Assembly (NCBI RefSeq): GCF_030758975.1
Contig: NZ_CP132359.1
Coordinates: 4,777,881 to 4,841,880 of the forward strand
Length of the DNA stretch: 64,000 bases
Origin: Bosea beijingensis
GTDB taxonomy: Bacteria; Pseudomonadota; Alphaproteobacteria; Rhizobiales; Beijerinckiaceae
Reading direction: 5' to 3'
The notes below the pieces were generated by a model, which searched no databases, had not been told where the DNA came from, and worked only from the letters and a program-made list of their open reading frames with translations. This document shows, piece after piece, positions 34,696-44,294 of the stretch. How positions within the stretch are numbered: position 1 is the stretch's first letter; every line of letters begins with the position of its first letter. A program made the position numbers and the translations under genes.

Positions 34696-34980
34696 TCAGG
34701 AACGATGCGACGGCTTTGCGAGGTCGACGACCCTGATCGTCCCGCTCGGCTTGCGCTCGGCGGCCGCCTCGTCCGAAGCCTGCACGGGCTCCGAATGGTG
34801 CTTCTCGGCCGCCAGCCCTTCCGGATCGTCCGGCTCGTACGGGGCGTGCGGCCCCGTCGGGTGAGCCGATCGCGGATTGGGGCCGGCGCGATTCTCGCTC
34901 TCCTCTCCGGGCTGGCCCGGCCTTCGGGCCGTGCTGTAGGGGGCCGGCGCATCCGTGATGCGGTCGGAAACCTTGGTCAT
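34696..34980 (-). CDS. hypothetical 94-residue disordered protein
   Basis: An ATG at 34980 has a strong AAGGAGG site about 8 nt upstream, which is the main reason to accept the gene. The product is rich in Pro, Glu, Ser, Arg and His (for example GPHAPYEPDDPEG), with no hydrophobic segment and no recognised domain, so it is probably disordered and cytoplasmic. It is divergent from the glucan-synthesis gene and convergent with the uronate-dehydrogenase-like gene. I cannot assign a function. Confidence 0.6.
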   Translation of the reverse strand: MTKVSDRITDAPAPYSTARRPGQPGEESENRAGPNPRSAHPTGPHAPYEPDDPEGLAAEKHHSEPVQASDEAAAERKPSGTIRVVDLAKPSHRS

Positions 34981-35178
34981 CGCTCCATCCTCCTTGCGAA
35001 GTGAACCGAAACCGGCAGGCCGGGTTCCAGGCCGGTTTGCCGCAGGGGCCGATCCTGCTTTCGCCGAGAGCCACCCTCCCGACCGATGATCGAGCCCCTG
35101 GGGAACCCCCGGCGCCGCGCGGGTGTTCTAAACGCGCCTGCCCTTTGGAGGCTGGCCATCAATTCGGGGGAATCCGCC

Positions 35179-36783
35179 TTGTCCGCACCGTCTCGTCGCG
35201 CGATGCTCGCCCTGCTCTCCGGCGCCTGCATGCTGGCGAACCGCTCCGCGCACGCCCAGGCGACCGCAGGATCCAAGAAAAGCTTCGGCTACGAGGATGT
35301 GGTCCAGCAGGCGACGGCCCTGGCGAAACAGCCTTTCGATGCCGAGAGCGCCAAGATTCCGGACGAGCTCTCGAACCTGACCTATGACAGCTATCGCGAA
35401 ATCCGCTTTCGCCGCGACAAGGCGTTCTGGCGCGAGAACGGCTCGGATTTCCGCCTGCTGCCCTTCCATCTCGGCTTCCTGCACAACAAGCCGGTCCAGG
35501 TTCACATCATCAACCACGGCAACGCGATCCCGATCCCGTTCACGACAGGCCTGTTCGAATATGGCAAGGTGCCCGTCCCCAAGGGCCTCTCGCCGGCGCT
35601 GGGCTTCGCGGGTTTCGCGGTGACCACAAACCTGAACGATCCGAAGGTGCAGGACGAGGTCATCTCCTTCCTCGGCGCGAGCTATTTCCGGTTGATCGGC
35701 CGCGGGCACCGCTACGGGCTTTCGGCGCGTTCGCTGGCGCTGGATGTCGGCGGCCAGGGGCCGGAGGAATTCCCGTTCATGCGGGCGCTCTGGCTGGAGG
35801 AGCCGTCGCGGGACACGACCGAGCTCGTCATCTACGCCCTGCTCGACTCACCATCGGTCGCGGGAGCCTTCCGCTATGTCGTCCGCCCGGGCCGGGACAC
35901 GCATATGGACGTCACGGCGACCATCATCCCGCGCCGTGAGATCGAGCGGATCGGCATCGCGCCGCTGACCTCGATGTTCCAGGCTGGCGAAGGCGATCTC
36001 GTGCAGCGGACAGATTTCCGCCCTGAAATCCACGATTCGGACGGGCTGATGCTGCAATCCGGCGGCGGAGAATGGATCTGGCGCCCCATACGCAATCCCA
36101 AGGCGCTGCGCATATCGAGCTTCGGCGACAAGAACCCGCGCGGCTTCGGACTGATGCAGCGCGACCGCGACTTCGGCAGCTATCAGGACCTCGAAGCGCG
36201 CTACGATGCGCGGCCCGGCTACTGGGTCCAGCCTCAGGGCGACTGGGGCGAAGGCCGGATCGACCTCATCGAGATACCGACGGATAACGAAGCCTTCGAC
36301 AACATCGTCGCGTGCTGGACACCCGGCAAGCCCTTGCCCGTCGGAGAAGCCGCCACGTTCAGCTACCGCATCTCGGCACTGTCGACGACCTGGCACCTGC
36401 ACCCCTATGCGCAGGTTCAGCAGAGCTTCAACGGCTCGGATATCGAGGACGGCGTCTCCGAGGGCAAGGGCACGAAACGCTTCATCGTCGATTTCGCCGG
36501 CGGCGACCTTGCCTATTACCAGAGCGAGCCCGACCGCCTGGAGCTCGTCGCGACGACGACCGCCGGCGCGATCGCCACGAAGATCCTGACATTCAATCCG
36601 CCGTTGAAAGGCGTGCGTGCCATCGTCGACGCGACGCTGCCGGACGGACAGTCGGCGGAGCTACGTATGTTCCTGAGGGCGCGCAACCGCACCTTGAGCG
36701 AGACCTGGACGGCGACCTGGTCGGTTCCGCCTGGCGACACTTCACGACCGCAACCGCCGAAGAGCGATGCGGCACGCAATTGA
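35179..36783 (+). CDS. periplasmic glucan biosynthesis protein, OpgG/OpgD (MdoG/MdoD) family
   Basis: About 534 residues from a TTG start that follows GGGGGA; an ATG at 35086 in the same frame would add 31 residues before a poorer signal. The N-terminus SRRAMLALLSGACM...AHAQA looks like a twin-arginine export signal. Family landmarks are FGYEDVVQQATALAKQPF, LPFHLGFLHNKPVQVHI, GASYFRLIGRGHRYGLSARS and FPFMRALWLEEP. These proteins shape osmoregulated periplasmic glucans. No opgH glycosyltransferase gene adjoins it here. A minor uncertainty is the start; identity is clear. Confidence 0.88.
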   Translation: MSAPSRRAMLALLSGACMLANRSAHAQATAGSKKSFGYEDVVQQATALAKQPFDAESAKIPDELSNLTYDSYREIRFRRDKAFWRENGSDFRLLPFHLGFLHNKPVQVHIINHGNAIPIPFTTGLFEYGKVPVPKGLSPALGFAGFAVTTNLNDPKVQDEVISFLGASYFRLIGRGHRYGLSARSLALDVGGQGPEEFPFMRALWLEEPSRDTTELVIYALLDSPSVAGAFRYVVRPGRDTHMDVTATIIPRREIERIGIAPLTSMFQAGEGDLVQRTDFRPEIHDSDGLMLQSGGGEWIWRPIRNPKALRISSFGDKNPRGFGLMQRDRDFGSYQDLEARYDARPGYWVQPQGDWGEGRIDLIEIPTDNEAFDNIVACWTPGKPLPVGEAATFSYRISALSTTWHLHPYAQVQQSFNGSDIEDGVSEGKGTKRFIVDFAGGDLAYYQSEPDRLELVATTTAGAIATKILTFNPPLKGVRAIVDATLPDGQSAELRMFLRARNRTLSETWTATWSVPPGDTSRPQPPKSDAARN

Positions 36784-37275
36784 AGATTGGAGAGAAGGAA
36801 TAGCACACCGCACAGCCGAGGCGGAATAGACACGCCAAGTATTCGCTGGCGCACAACTACCGAAATCATGGGACGCGAGGTGGCCGGCCGGTAGCGGTTC
36901 TGAGGAGGCCAGAAATCCGTCACCGACCGGCCGAGCCCTTCGGTTTCCCAGGAGATGCGGCGGACCTGAGCACCCGAGGGGCATTTTGGAGCGATCTCTG
37001 CGATCGCTGCGTCGCACAATCTCTACAATGCGGCGCATCCGAATCAATCAAATCCAACCGATCGGCGGCTTTCATCGATCGTTAACCCTACCCACTAAGC
37101 TTAAAGCCCGCATCGACCAAACCGGTTGCGAGGCGTTTCACTGGCCGACATCAGCAGCTTGCCTCAGGTGCCTGAGAATAAGCTTGAAGACGACGTGAAG
37201 ATGCCTCCGCCATACGCTCGGACTGCAGTCGTCGCCTTTGGGACATGGTGGAACAGGCGCGGGCGCCGGAAGGCC
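36784..37275. other. gene-free stretch between convergent genes
   Basis: About 490 bp between the stops of the glucan gene and pleD. I see no frame with family resemblance or a ribosome-binding site. The section 37060-37110 is locally AT-richer. A decayed gene cannot be excluded. Confidence 0.45.
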
Positions 37276-38652
37276 TTACGCCGCGCTGGCGACGATCACG
37301 CGATTGCGGCCGCTGGCCTTGGCCCGGTAGAGCGCATCATCCGCGCGCTTCATCATCTCGGCGGAAGAGGCATCGCCGGCGCGCCGGTTGGAGACGCCGA
37401 CCGAAACGGTGACCTTGATGTCGCGCGTGTTGTTCTGGACGGCGAAAGGCGCGCTCTCGACCCGCTCGCGAATGCGCTCGGCCACGCGATAGGCGGCATC
37501 GCGCCCGGTATCGGGCAGCACGACGACGACCTCCTCGCCACCCATGCGCGCGACGAGATCGATGCCGCGCGTACAGGCGCGGACCCTGTCGGCGAATTCG
37601 CGCAGGACCTCGTCACCTGCATCATGGCCCCAGCTATCGTTGACCGACTTGAAATGATCGATGTCGAGCACGAGCAGCGAGAGCGAGCGGGCGCGCAACG
37701 CCGATTCGTCGAACATCACCGCGAGCCGGTTGTCCATGAAGCGGCGGTTATGCAGCCCGGTGAGCTGGTCCATCACCGCCATTTCCATCGAGGACTGCAC
37801 GCTGTCGCGCAGCCGCTCGGTGAAGCGCTTGCGCCGTACCTGGGTGCGCACCCGCGCCAGCAACTCGTTGCGATCGATCGGGCGGACGAGGAAGTCATGC
37901 GCGCCGATCTCCAGGCCGCGCAGGATGCGCTCGCGATCCTCGGTCTCGCCCATCAGCAGCACCGAGATGTCGCGCGTCCGCTCCAGCGAGCGCAACTGGC
38001 TGCACAAGCGCAGGCCGTCCTGGCCTTGTAGGCCCAGGCTGACGACGACGGCGTCGAAATCCCCCTCGGCGGCGCGCATCACCGCCTGCTGGGCATCGCT
38101 CTCGACCTCCACCACATGGAAGGCAGACAGTGCGCTCCGCACCCTGTCTGCGGCGCTCGGGCGATCCTCGATCACGAGAATGCGGCCGTTCAATCCGGTT
38201 TCTGCCGCCGCCGTCGCCAGCGGATCGGCAATGCCCAGCCGAACGGAAGCGACAGCGCGGCTGCGCAATTCGTCGGTCATCGCCTTCAGCCGGGCGAGGC
38301 TGCGCACGCGGGCGAAGAGTGCGGTATCGTCGAGCGGCTTGGTCAGGAAATCGTCGGCGCCGGCATCGAGGCCCTGCAGGCGGTCGCGCGGCTGGTCGAG
38401 CGTGGTGACGATCACCACCGGAATATGCGCGGTCGACGGAGCCCCCTTCAGACGCCGGCAGACCTCGAAGCCGTTCATCCCTGGCATCATCACATCGAGC
38501 AGGACGATATCGACCTCGCCACGCTCGCAGAGCGCGATCGCATCACGCCCGTTCGTCGCCGTGACCACGCCGAAATACTCTGCCGAGAGCTTGGCTTCGA
38601 GCAGCTTCACATTCGCGGGGATGTCGTCGACGACGAGGACGCGGGCGGTCAT
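37276..38652 (-). CDS. pleD: PleD-type response regulator with GGDEF domain (diguanylate cyclase)
   Basis: 458 residues in REC-REC-GGDEF order. REC1 carries the phospho-acceptor in VDIVLLDVMMPGMNG near Asp53. The second receiver (residues 153-275) lacks the clear acidic acceptor context, as in Caulobacter PleD. The cyclase domain has DIDHFKSVNDSWGHDAGDEVL, the inhibitory I-site RGID and the active loop GGEEV. The loop ends in Val where most have Phe; the catalytic Glu is kept. It makes c-di-GMP during the polar cell-cycle programme. It lies 18 bp after divK, the standard alphaproteobacterial pair. Confidence 0.92.
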   Translation of the reverse strand: MTARVLVVDDIPANVKLLEAKLSAEYFGVVTATNGRDAIALCERGEVDIVLLDVMMPGMNGFEVCRRLKGAPSTAHIPVVIVTTLDQPRDRLQGLDAGADDFLTKPLDDTALFARVRSLARLKAMTDELRSRAVASVRLGIADPLATAAAETGLNGRILVIEDRPSAADRVRSALSAFHVVEVESDAQQAVMRAAEGDFDAVVVSLGLQGQDGLRLCSQLRSLERTRDISVLLMGETEDRERILRGLEIGAHDFLVRPIDRNELLARVRTQVRRKRFTERLRDSVQSSMEMAVMDQLTGLHNRRFMDNRLAVMFDESALRARSLSLLVLDIDHFKSVNDSWGHDAGDEVLREFADRVRACTRGIDLVARMGGEEVVVVLPDTGRDAAYRVAERIRERVESAPFAVQNNTRDIKVTVSVGVSNRRAGDASSAEMMKRADDALYRAKASGRNRVIVASAA

Positions 38653-38670
38653 GAAAAGGCTTTCCGCGGT

Positions 38671-39039
38671 TCAGGCCGCGCCGGCATAGGTACGGACGGT
38701 CTCCAGGAACTTGGCGACCGAGATCGGCTTGGAGAGATAGGCCTCGCAGCCGCCTTCCCGGATCCGCTCCTCGTCGCCCTTCATCGCGAAGGCCGTGACC
38801 GCGACGACAGGAATCGCCTTCAGGTCGTCATCTTCCTTGATCCATTTGGTGACCTCGAGCCCGGAGACCTCCGGAAGCTGGATATCCATCAGGATCAGCG
38901 CCGGATGATGCGTCCGCGCCAGCTCGATCGCCTCGATGCCATCCGACGTCTTCAGCGTCGCATAGCCATGGGCTTCGAGCAGATCGTTGAAGAGCTTCAT
39001 GTTGAGCTCATTGTCTTCGACGATCAGAACCGTCTTCAT
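38671..39039 (-). CDS. divK: single-domain response regulator DivK
   Basis: 122 residues forming one receiver domain: acidic pocket [18 protein letters not shown], acceptor Asp in [17 protein letters not shown] near residue 53, Thr in [14 protein letters not shown] and Lys in [14 protein letters not shown]. DivK is phosphorylated and dephosphorylated by polar kinases (PleC/DivJ type) and controls the CtrA cell-cycle pathway. The ATG at 39039 starts [11 protein letters not shown]; an upstream in-frame ATG would add 11 residues not seen in the family. It is the first gene of divK-pleD, divergent from the DUF3572-dinB pair. Confidence 0.94.
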   Translation of the reverse strand: MKTVLIVEDNELNMKLFNDLLEAHGYATLKTSDGIEAIELARTHHPALILMDIQLPEVSGLEVTKWIKEDDDLKAIPVVAVTAFAMKGDEERIREGGCEAYLSKPISVAKFLETVRTYAGAA

Positions 39040-39171
39040 CGGGCCGCCCTTCATTCGCGCCGGGAAGCTCACGCCGAAGGCGGGCTTTCCAAATTGGCGG
39101 CGTCATCAGATGATTGCGTAACACGCGAGCTATTGACGAAACGCAAACCGGATACGCGACTAAAGCCCCTC

Positions 39172-39462
39172 ATGATCCGACGACCGACCACCGACGAGGC
39201 CGAGGCGCTCGCGCTCCAGGCCCTAGCCTTCCTGGCCTCCGAACCCGAGCGGATCGAGCCCTTTCTGAGCGTGACCGGCCTCAACCCGGCCAATCTGCGC
39301 CAGGCAGCCGGCGAACCCGGCTTCCTCGCCGCCCTGCTCGACCATATCGGCTCGAGCGATTCGCTCCTGCTGGAGTTTGCCGGAAATTTAAGGCTGAATC
39401 CCGAAATCGTCGCCGATGCCAGGCGCGTCCTCGCCGGGCCGGAGCCGGACGACTTCTCTTGA
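39172..39462 (+). CDS. DUF3572 family protein
   Basis: 96 residues, all helical in appearance, with the family pattern EAEALALQALAFLASEPERIEPFLSVTGL and LRQAAGEPGFLAALLDHI. DUF3572 proteins are small, cytoplasmic and restricted mostly to Alphaproteobacteria; no function is established. Its stop overlaps the TTG start of dinB by 4 nt (TTGA), so the two are translationally coupled. That might mean a role near the polymerase, but this order is common in the group and may simply be inherited. It is divergent from divK. Confidence 0.85.
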   Translation: MIRRPTTDEAEALALQALAFLASEPERIEPFLSVTGLNPANLRQAAGEPGFLAALLDHIGSSDSLLLEFAGNLRLNPEIVADARRVLAGPEPDDFS

Positions 39463-40808
39463 GCACGGGCGCGCCCTCGCCGCGCTGGCTCTGCCGCGAT
39501 TGCCTCGCGGATCACGACGCATCCGGGCCGATGAAGCGCTGCCCGGCCTGTGGCTCGCCGCGGCTGCTCAGCCATATCGAGCGCGACAGCTTGAGCCTCG
39601 CCCATATCGACTGCGACGCCTTCTACGCCACGATCGAGAAGCGCGACGATCCGAGCCTGCAGGACAAGCCGGTGATCGTCGGCGGCGGCAAGCGCGGCGT
39701 GGTCTCCACCTGCTGCTATATCGCCCGCACCTATGGCGTGCGCTCGGCCATGCCGATGTTCAAGGCGCTGAAGGCCTGCCCCGAGGCTGTCGTCGTCAAG
39801 CCGAACATGGCGAAATACGTCGCGGTCGGCCGCCAGGTCCGCCAGCTCATGCGGGAGCTCACGCCGCTGGTCGAACCGCTCTCGATCGACGAGGCCTTCC
39901 TCGACCTCTCCGGCACCGAACGCCTCCACCATGCCAGCCCCGCGGTGACGCTGGCCCGCTTCGCCCGGCATGTCGAGGCCGAGCTCGGCATCACCATTTC
40001 GGTCGGGCTGTCCTATGCCAAGTTCCTGGCCAAGGTCGCCTCCGATCTCGACAAGCCCCGCGGCTTCTCGATCATCGGGCGGGGCGAGGCGATAGCCTTC
40101 CTCTCGACCAAGCCGATCAGCCTCATCCCCGGCATGGGCCCGGCCGGCGTCGCGAGGCTGGCGGAAGGCGGCTTCAAGCTGATCGGCGACCTGCGCGAGG
40201 CCCCGGTCGACAAGCTCTTCAAACTCGCCGGCAAGGACGGCCCGCGCCTCAAGAACCTCGCCAACGGCATCGACCCCCGCCAGGTCACGCCGGAACGCGA
40301 GACCAAGAGCGTCTCGAGCGAGACGACGCTCGATGTCGATCTCGCCCGCTTCGAGGAGCTGGAGCCGATCCTGTGGCGGCTCTGCGAGAAGACCTCGAAA
40401 AGGCTGAAGGCGCAGGAGCTTGCGGGCCGGACCATCACCCTGAAATTGAAGACGGCCGATTTCCAGATCATCACCCGTGCCGCCCGCCTGCCGGAGCCGA
40501 CGCAGCTCGCCGCGCGCCTCTTCACCGCGGGGCGCGATCTGCTGAAGCGCGAATGCAATGGCGCGCATTATCGCCTGATCGGCATCGGCGCGAGCGACTT
40601 CAGCCCGCCGGAAGCCGCCGACCATGGCGACCTCGCCGATACCGCGACGCCGCGCCTGAAGGCGATGGAAGGCGCGCTCGACAAATTGCGCGCCCGCTTC
40701 GGCGATGAGGCGATCGGCAAGGGCCTGAGCCTTCGCCTGCCCCAGCGCCGCGCTTCGGAGCCGGTTATTTCGCGCAAGGCTCCTGAGGAAGAAGATCCAG
40801 ACGCGTGA
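39459..40808 (+). CDS. dinB: DNA polymerase IV (Y family) with N-terminal zinc ribbon
   Basis: 449 residues from a TTG that overlaps the DUF3572 stop. An N-terminal zinc-ribbon-like segment (LCRDCLADHDASG and KRCPACGSPR) precedes the polymerase. Catalytic residues are seen in IDCDAFYATIEKRDDP (first Asp near residue 53) and LSIDEAFLDLSGTE (Asp-Glu near 146), with SYAKFLAKVASDLDKP in the palm and the little-finger domain after residue 280. It performs translesion synthesis. No LexA box is obvious in the short upstream region. The 3' end overlaps eipB tail-to-tail by 44 bp. Confidence 0.92.
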   Translation: MSTGAPSPRWLCRDCLADHDASGPMKRCPACGSPRLLSHIERDSLSLAHIDCDAFYATIEKRDDPSLQDKPVIVGGGKRGVVSTCCYIARTYGVRSAMPMFKALKACPEAVVVKPNMAKYVAVGRQVRQLMRELTPLVEPLSIDEAFLDLSGTERLHHASPAVTLARFARHVEAELGITISVGLSYAKFLAKVASDLDKPRGFSIIGRGEAIAFLSTKPISLIPGMGPAGVARLAEGGFKLIGDLREAPVDKLFKLAGKDGPRLKNLANGIDPRQVTPERETKSVSSETTLDVDLARFEELEPILWRLCEKTSKRLKAQELAGRTITLKLKTADFQIITRAARLPEPTQLAARLFTAGRDLLKRECNGAHYRLIGIGASDFSPPEAADHGDLADTATPRLKAMEGALDKLRARFGDEAIGKGLSLRLPQRRASEPVISRKAPEEEDPDA

Positions 40809-41610
40809 GCGTGCCACGCAACGAGAAAGATCCGTAGTCGAGCCGGATCGCGCCGGTGACGCCATTCTCGTAGAGCTCGAAACTGATGCTGTAGGCCGGC
40901 GTCGATTCGCCGGAGCCCGCCTTGAAATACGAGATCGTCACCGGCCAACGCGCCATCTTCCCGAATTCCGGGCGCTGCAACGGCTTCTCGGAAGGCTCGG
41001 CCTCGATCCGCTTCCCGATGATCGAGAGCGTGTCATAAACCTCTTTGCCCGAATTCGCGCCGTCATAGAGCCTGACGCTCAGCGTCTTCTGGCCGGCGCG
41101 CGCCGCCTGGATCACCGCCTTCATCTGTGCATTCGGGAAGAGGGCGTCGCTCGCCTCGCGATGCGTCTCGGCCTTGGGCTGGCGCAGCTTCACCTCGTAG
41201 CCGCTGCCGCTCTTCTGCGCGGTGCCGTCGACCGTGTCCGGCTTGGCGCCGCTGGTGGAGCTTTCGGTCTTGAAGCGATAATTCGCGCCGTCTCCGGCCT
41301 CGAAGCTGGTGGTGCGGGCGTCGATCAGGCGCGGCCCGGATTCGGTGCCGAGCTGCGTCACCTGCCGGAAGGACAAGGCGTAGCCCTCGCAGGCATCGCC
41401 GGTGAACTCGAAGGCGATGCGGCCCTTCGCCGTCTCGATATTGCCGGACGGCTTGGTGCTGTCGAGCACGAGATCGTAGACCGCGCGATGCGGCGCCAGC
41501 ACCACCCGCTCCGACGCGGCCTGCGCCCAGGCCGGCATAGCGGCCAGAACCAGCGCCCCAGCCAAAACCCCGCTCGCCTGGGTCGCGAGCTTCGAGATTG
41601 TTCCGTTCAT
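40765..41610 (-). CDS. EipB family envelope integrity protein (DUF1849)
   Basis: 281 residues with a signal peptide (GVLAGALVLAAMPAWAQA). The mature protein opens with the family hallmark LAPHRAVYDLVLDSTKPSG and continues with AFEFTGDACEGYALSFRQVTQ and FPNAQMKAVIQAARAG. EipB is a beta-spiral periplasmic protein needed for envelope integrity in Brucella. A Cys (in GDACEGY) and another in EPCAK at the C-terminus match the conserved disulfide pair. The ATG at 41610 gives MNGTISKL. It overlaps the dinB 3' end by 44 bp in convergent orientation. Confidence 0.85.
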   Translation of the reverse strand: MNGTISKLATQASGVLAGALVLAAMPAWAQAASERVVLAPHRAVYDLVLDSTKPSGNIETAKGRIAFEFTGDACEGYALSFRQVTQLGTESGPRLIDARTTSFEAGDGANYRFKTESSTSGAKPDTVDGTAQKSGSGYEVKLRQPKAETHREASDALFPNAQMKAVIQAARAGQKTLSVRLYDGANSGKEVYDTLSIIGKRIEAEPSEKPLQRPEFGKMARWPVTISYFKAGSGESTPAYSISFELYENGVTGAIRLDYGSFSLRGTLTRLDLLPQEPCAK

Positions 41611-41806
41611 GCGCCGCTTGTCCGTGTCTGGCCCTTTGCGAAATCTAGGTGCATCGCGGCAATGGCGCAAACATGGCGAAAGTGCCGCTCTCATGCATCG
41701 CACCGGCCCTGTCCGCCGGGCATGCCGCGATGCTTGCGAGGGCCGCCCGCATCGGCCATGAAAGGCCTGCCCGAAGGCACCCTGCCTCGCTCGCGGAGCC
41801 AAGATC

Positions 41807-42280
41807 ATGAACGCCGCCGATACCCGCCTCGCCGAACTCGGCATCACCCTGCCGTCCCCGGCCGCGCCCATCGCCAACTATGTGCCCTATGTGATCACCG
41901 GCAACCTGCTGGTCATCTCGGGCCAGATCTGCTTCGGGCTGGATGGCAAGCTCGCCGACAAGCACAAGGGCAAGCTCGGCGCCGAGATCTTCAACGAAGC
42001 CGGCCTCGAAGCCGCGCGCCTTTGCGCCATCAACGTTCTCGCCCAGGCCAAGGCCGCGCTCGGCGGCGATCTCGGCCGCATCGTGCGCTGCGTCCGTCTC
42101 GGCGGCTTCATCAATGCGACCCCGCATTTCGCCGCGCTGCCGGCGATCATGAACGGCGCGTCCGACCTGATGGTCGAAGTGCTCGGCGACAAGGGTCGCC
42201 ATGCCCGCTCGACCGTCGGCGTCGCCGAATTGCCGGCCGATGCCGCCGTCGAGGTCGAAGCGATGTTCGAGATCGCCTGA
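41807..42280 (+). CDS. RidA family protein (reactive imine/enamine deaminase family)
   Basis: 157 residues of the YjgF/RidA type, subgroup with LPSPAAPIANYVPYVITGNL near the start and SGQICFGLDGKLADKHKGKL. The C-terminus has GRHARSTVGVAELPADAAVEVEAMFEI, with the Arg and Glu used in true RidA deaminases. They remove toxic enamines made by PLP enzymes. It begins a run of four overlapping genes; its stop overlaps the next start (TGATG). The link to a phosphodiesterase and a GNAT protein is not explained by known biochemistry. Confidence 0.9.
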   Translation: MNAADTRLAELGITLPSPAAPIANYVPYVITGNLLVISGQICFGLDGKLADKHKGKLGAEIFNEAGLEAARLCAINVLAQAKAALGGDLGRIVRCVRLGGFINATPHFAALPAIMNGASDLMVEVLGDKGRHARSTVGVAELPADAAVEVEAMFEIA

Positions 42281-43059
42281 TGTCCGCAGGGATGCTCAAG
42301 GATGCCGGCCGGCCCGATCTGGGCTGGCTGGTGGCGAAGCCGATCGCCCATCGCGGCCTGCATGATCTCGCCGCCGGCGTGATCGAGAACAGCCCCTCCG
42401 CCGCCACGGCGGCGATCGCCGGCGGCTTCGGCATCGAATGCGACGTCCAGCTCACCGCCGATGGCGAGGCTGTCGTCTTCCATGATTTCGTGCTCGACCG
42501 CTTGACCGGCGAGACCGGCGGCGTCGTCGCGCGCAAGGCGGCGGAACTCGGCGCGATCACGCTGAAGGGCTCGAGCGATCCAATCCTGACGCTCTCGGCC
42601 TTCCTCGACCTGATCGGCGGGCGCGTGCCGCTCGTGATCGAGATCAAGAGTCGCTTCGACGGCGATCTGACCCTGACCAAGCGGACCGTGGAGGTCGTCG
42701 CAGGCTACAAGAACCATCCGATCGTGATCAAATCCTTCGATCCCGCGATCGTGACGGCCCTGCGCGAGCTCGCACCGGAGATTCCGCGCGGCATCGTGGC
42801 GATGAACGCCTATGATTACGGCGACTACGACAAGCTCTCGGCCGAACGGAAGCATGCCCTCGCCAATCTCCTGCACTTCACCGAGAGCCGGCCGGACTTC
42901 ATCTCCTGGAAGGTCACCGATCTCGACAGCGCCGCGCCCTATCTCTGCCGCAACGCGATGGGCCTGCCGCTGATGAGCTGGACGGTGCGCACACCGGAAG
43001 AGCGAGAGCGGGCCGCGGCCATGGCCGACCAGATGGTCTTCGAGGGCTTTCGCCCTTGA
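42280..43059 (+). CDS. glycerophosphodiester phosphodiesterase family protein
   Basis: 259 residues. The GDPD catalytic signature is intact: IAHRGLHDLAAGVIENS near residue 22, then IECDVQLTADGEAVVFHDFVLDR, with paired His, Glu and Asp for the metal. A C-terminal SWTVRTPEE motif follows. No signal peptide, so it acts in the cytoplasm (UgpQ-like), hydrolysing deacylated phospholipids to glycerol-3-phosphate and an alcohol. Its ATG overlaps the ridA stop by 1 nt, and its own stop overlaps the next TTG start by 4 nt (TTGA). Confidence 0.9.
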   Translation: MSAGMLKDAGRPDLGWLVAKPIAHRGLHDLAAGVIENSPSAATAAIAGGFGIECDVQLTADGEAVVFHDFVLDRLTGETGGVVARKAAELGAITLKGSSDPILTLSAFLDLIGGRVPLVIEIKSRFDGDLTLTKRTVEVVAGYKNHPIVIKSFDPAIVTALRELAPEIPRGIVAMNAYDYGDYDKLSAERKHALANLLHFTESRPDFISWKVTDLDSAAPYLCRNAMGLPLMSWTVRTPEERERAAAMADQMVFEGFRP

Positions 43060-44294
43060 GCGAAGCGGGGAACGGCGATCTCACCGTTCGTGTCGCGACC
43101 TCCCTCAAGGCCGTCCCCGCGGGCGCATGGAACGCCTGCGCCAATCCCCACGCGCTGGCGGACGCGATCTCGTCGCCCGCCACGCCTTCGCACGATTCCG
43201 CGCTCGACCGGGACAACCCCTTCGTCAGCCACGAGTTTCTCATGGCGCTGGAGGACAGCCGCTGCACCGGCGGCCGCACCGGATGGTCGCCGGCCTATCT
43301 CCTCGTCGAGGACAATGCCGGCCAGTTACTGGCGGCTACGCCCAGCTTCCTGAAAAGCCACAGCCAGGGCGAATACGTCTTCGACCATAGCTGGGCCGAT
43401 GCCTATGAGCGCGCCGGCGGACGCTACTATCCGAAGCTCCAGGTCGCGGCGCCCTTCACCCCGGCAACCGGCCCGCGCCTGCTGGTCGCTGACGGTCCGC
43501 GTGCCGAGGAGGCTCGCGCCGCCCTGATCGGCGGGCTGGAGGCCTTGCGGGGGCAGACGCAATCCTCCTCTGTCCATATCACTTTCGCGCAGGAGCCGGA
43601 TATCGCCGCGCTGAAGCAGGCCGGCTATATCGAGCGCAACGATCTGCAATTCCATTGGCAGAACGAGGGCTTCAAGACCTATGACGATTTCCTGGCGACG
43701 CTGGCCTCGCGCAAGCGCAAGGCGCTGAAGCGCGAGCGGCGCGAGGCGCTGACCAGCGGAATCAGCATCGAAGTCCTCTCCGGCAACGGCCTCACCGAGG
43801 CGGTCTGGGACGATTTCTTCTCGTTCTACGAGGATACCGGCTCGCGAAAATGGGGCCGGCCCTATCTCAACCGCGCGTTCTTCTCGAGCGTCGGCGCGGC
43901 GATGGGCGAACGCATCGTGCTGGTTATGGCGAAACGCGCCGAGCGCTACATCGCCGGCGCCATCAATTTCCGCGGCGCCAACACGCTCTATGGCCGCAAC
44001 TGGGGCTGCATCGAGGATCACCCCTTCCTGCATTTCGAGGTCTGCTACCACCAGGCCATCGACTATGCGATCGCCCATGGTCTCGCCCGCGTCGAGGCCG
44101 GCGCGCAGGGAGAGCACAAACTCGCGCGCGGCTACCGGCCGGTCATCACCCGCTCGCTGCACCATATCGCCGATCCCGGCCTGCGCCGGCCCGTCGCCGC
44201 CTATCTCGCGCAGGAGCGCGAGCAGATCGCGGCGGCCCGCGAAGCGCTGGCGGTCGAAAGCCCCTTCCGCAAGACGGATACCGCCGATGACTGA
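43056..44294 (+). CDS. GNAT-like acyltransferase of the PF04339/FemAB-like family
   Basis: 412 residues. Landmarks are NPFVSHEFLMALEDSRCTGGRTGW near residue 50, YYPKLQVAAPFTPATGPRLLV near 128, SRKRKALKRERREA near 222, and GRNWGCIEDHPFLHFEVCYHQAIDYAI near 312, followed by GAQGEHKLARGYRPV. These identify the PF04339 group with a duplicated GNAT fold. Function of the group is unproven; peptidyl or aminoacyl transfer is suggested. The TTG start at 43056 overlaps the upstream stop. The 3' end overlaps the next gene by 8 nt. Confidence 0.85.
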   Translation: MSEAGNGDLTVRVATSLKAVPAGAWNACANPHALADAISSPATPSHDSALDRDNPFVSHEFLMALEDSRCTGGRTGWSPAYLLVEDNAGQLLAATPSFLKSHSQGEYVFDHSWADAYERAGGRYYPKLQVAAPFTPATGPRLLVADGPRAEEARAALIGGLEALRGQTQSSSVHITFAQEPDIAALKQAGYIERNDLQFHWQNEGFKTYDDFLATLASRKRKALKRERREALTSGISIEVLSGNGLTEAVWDDFFSFYEDTGSRKWGRPYLNRAFFSSVGAAMGERIVLVMAKRAERYIAGAINFRGANTLYGRNWGCIEDHPFLHFEVCYHQAIDYAIAHGLARVEAGAQGEHKLARGYRPVITRSLHHIADPGLRRPVAAYLAQEREQIAAAREALAVESPFRKTDTADD

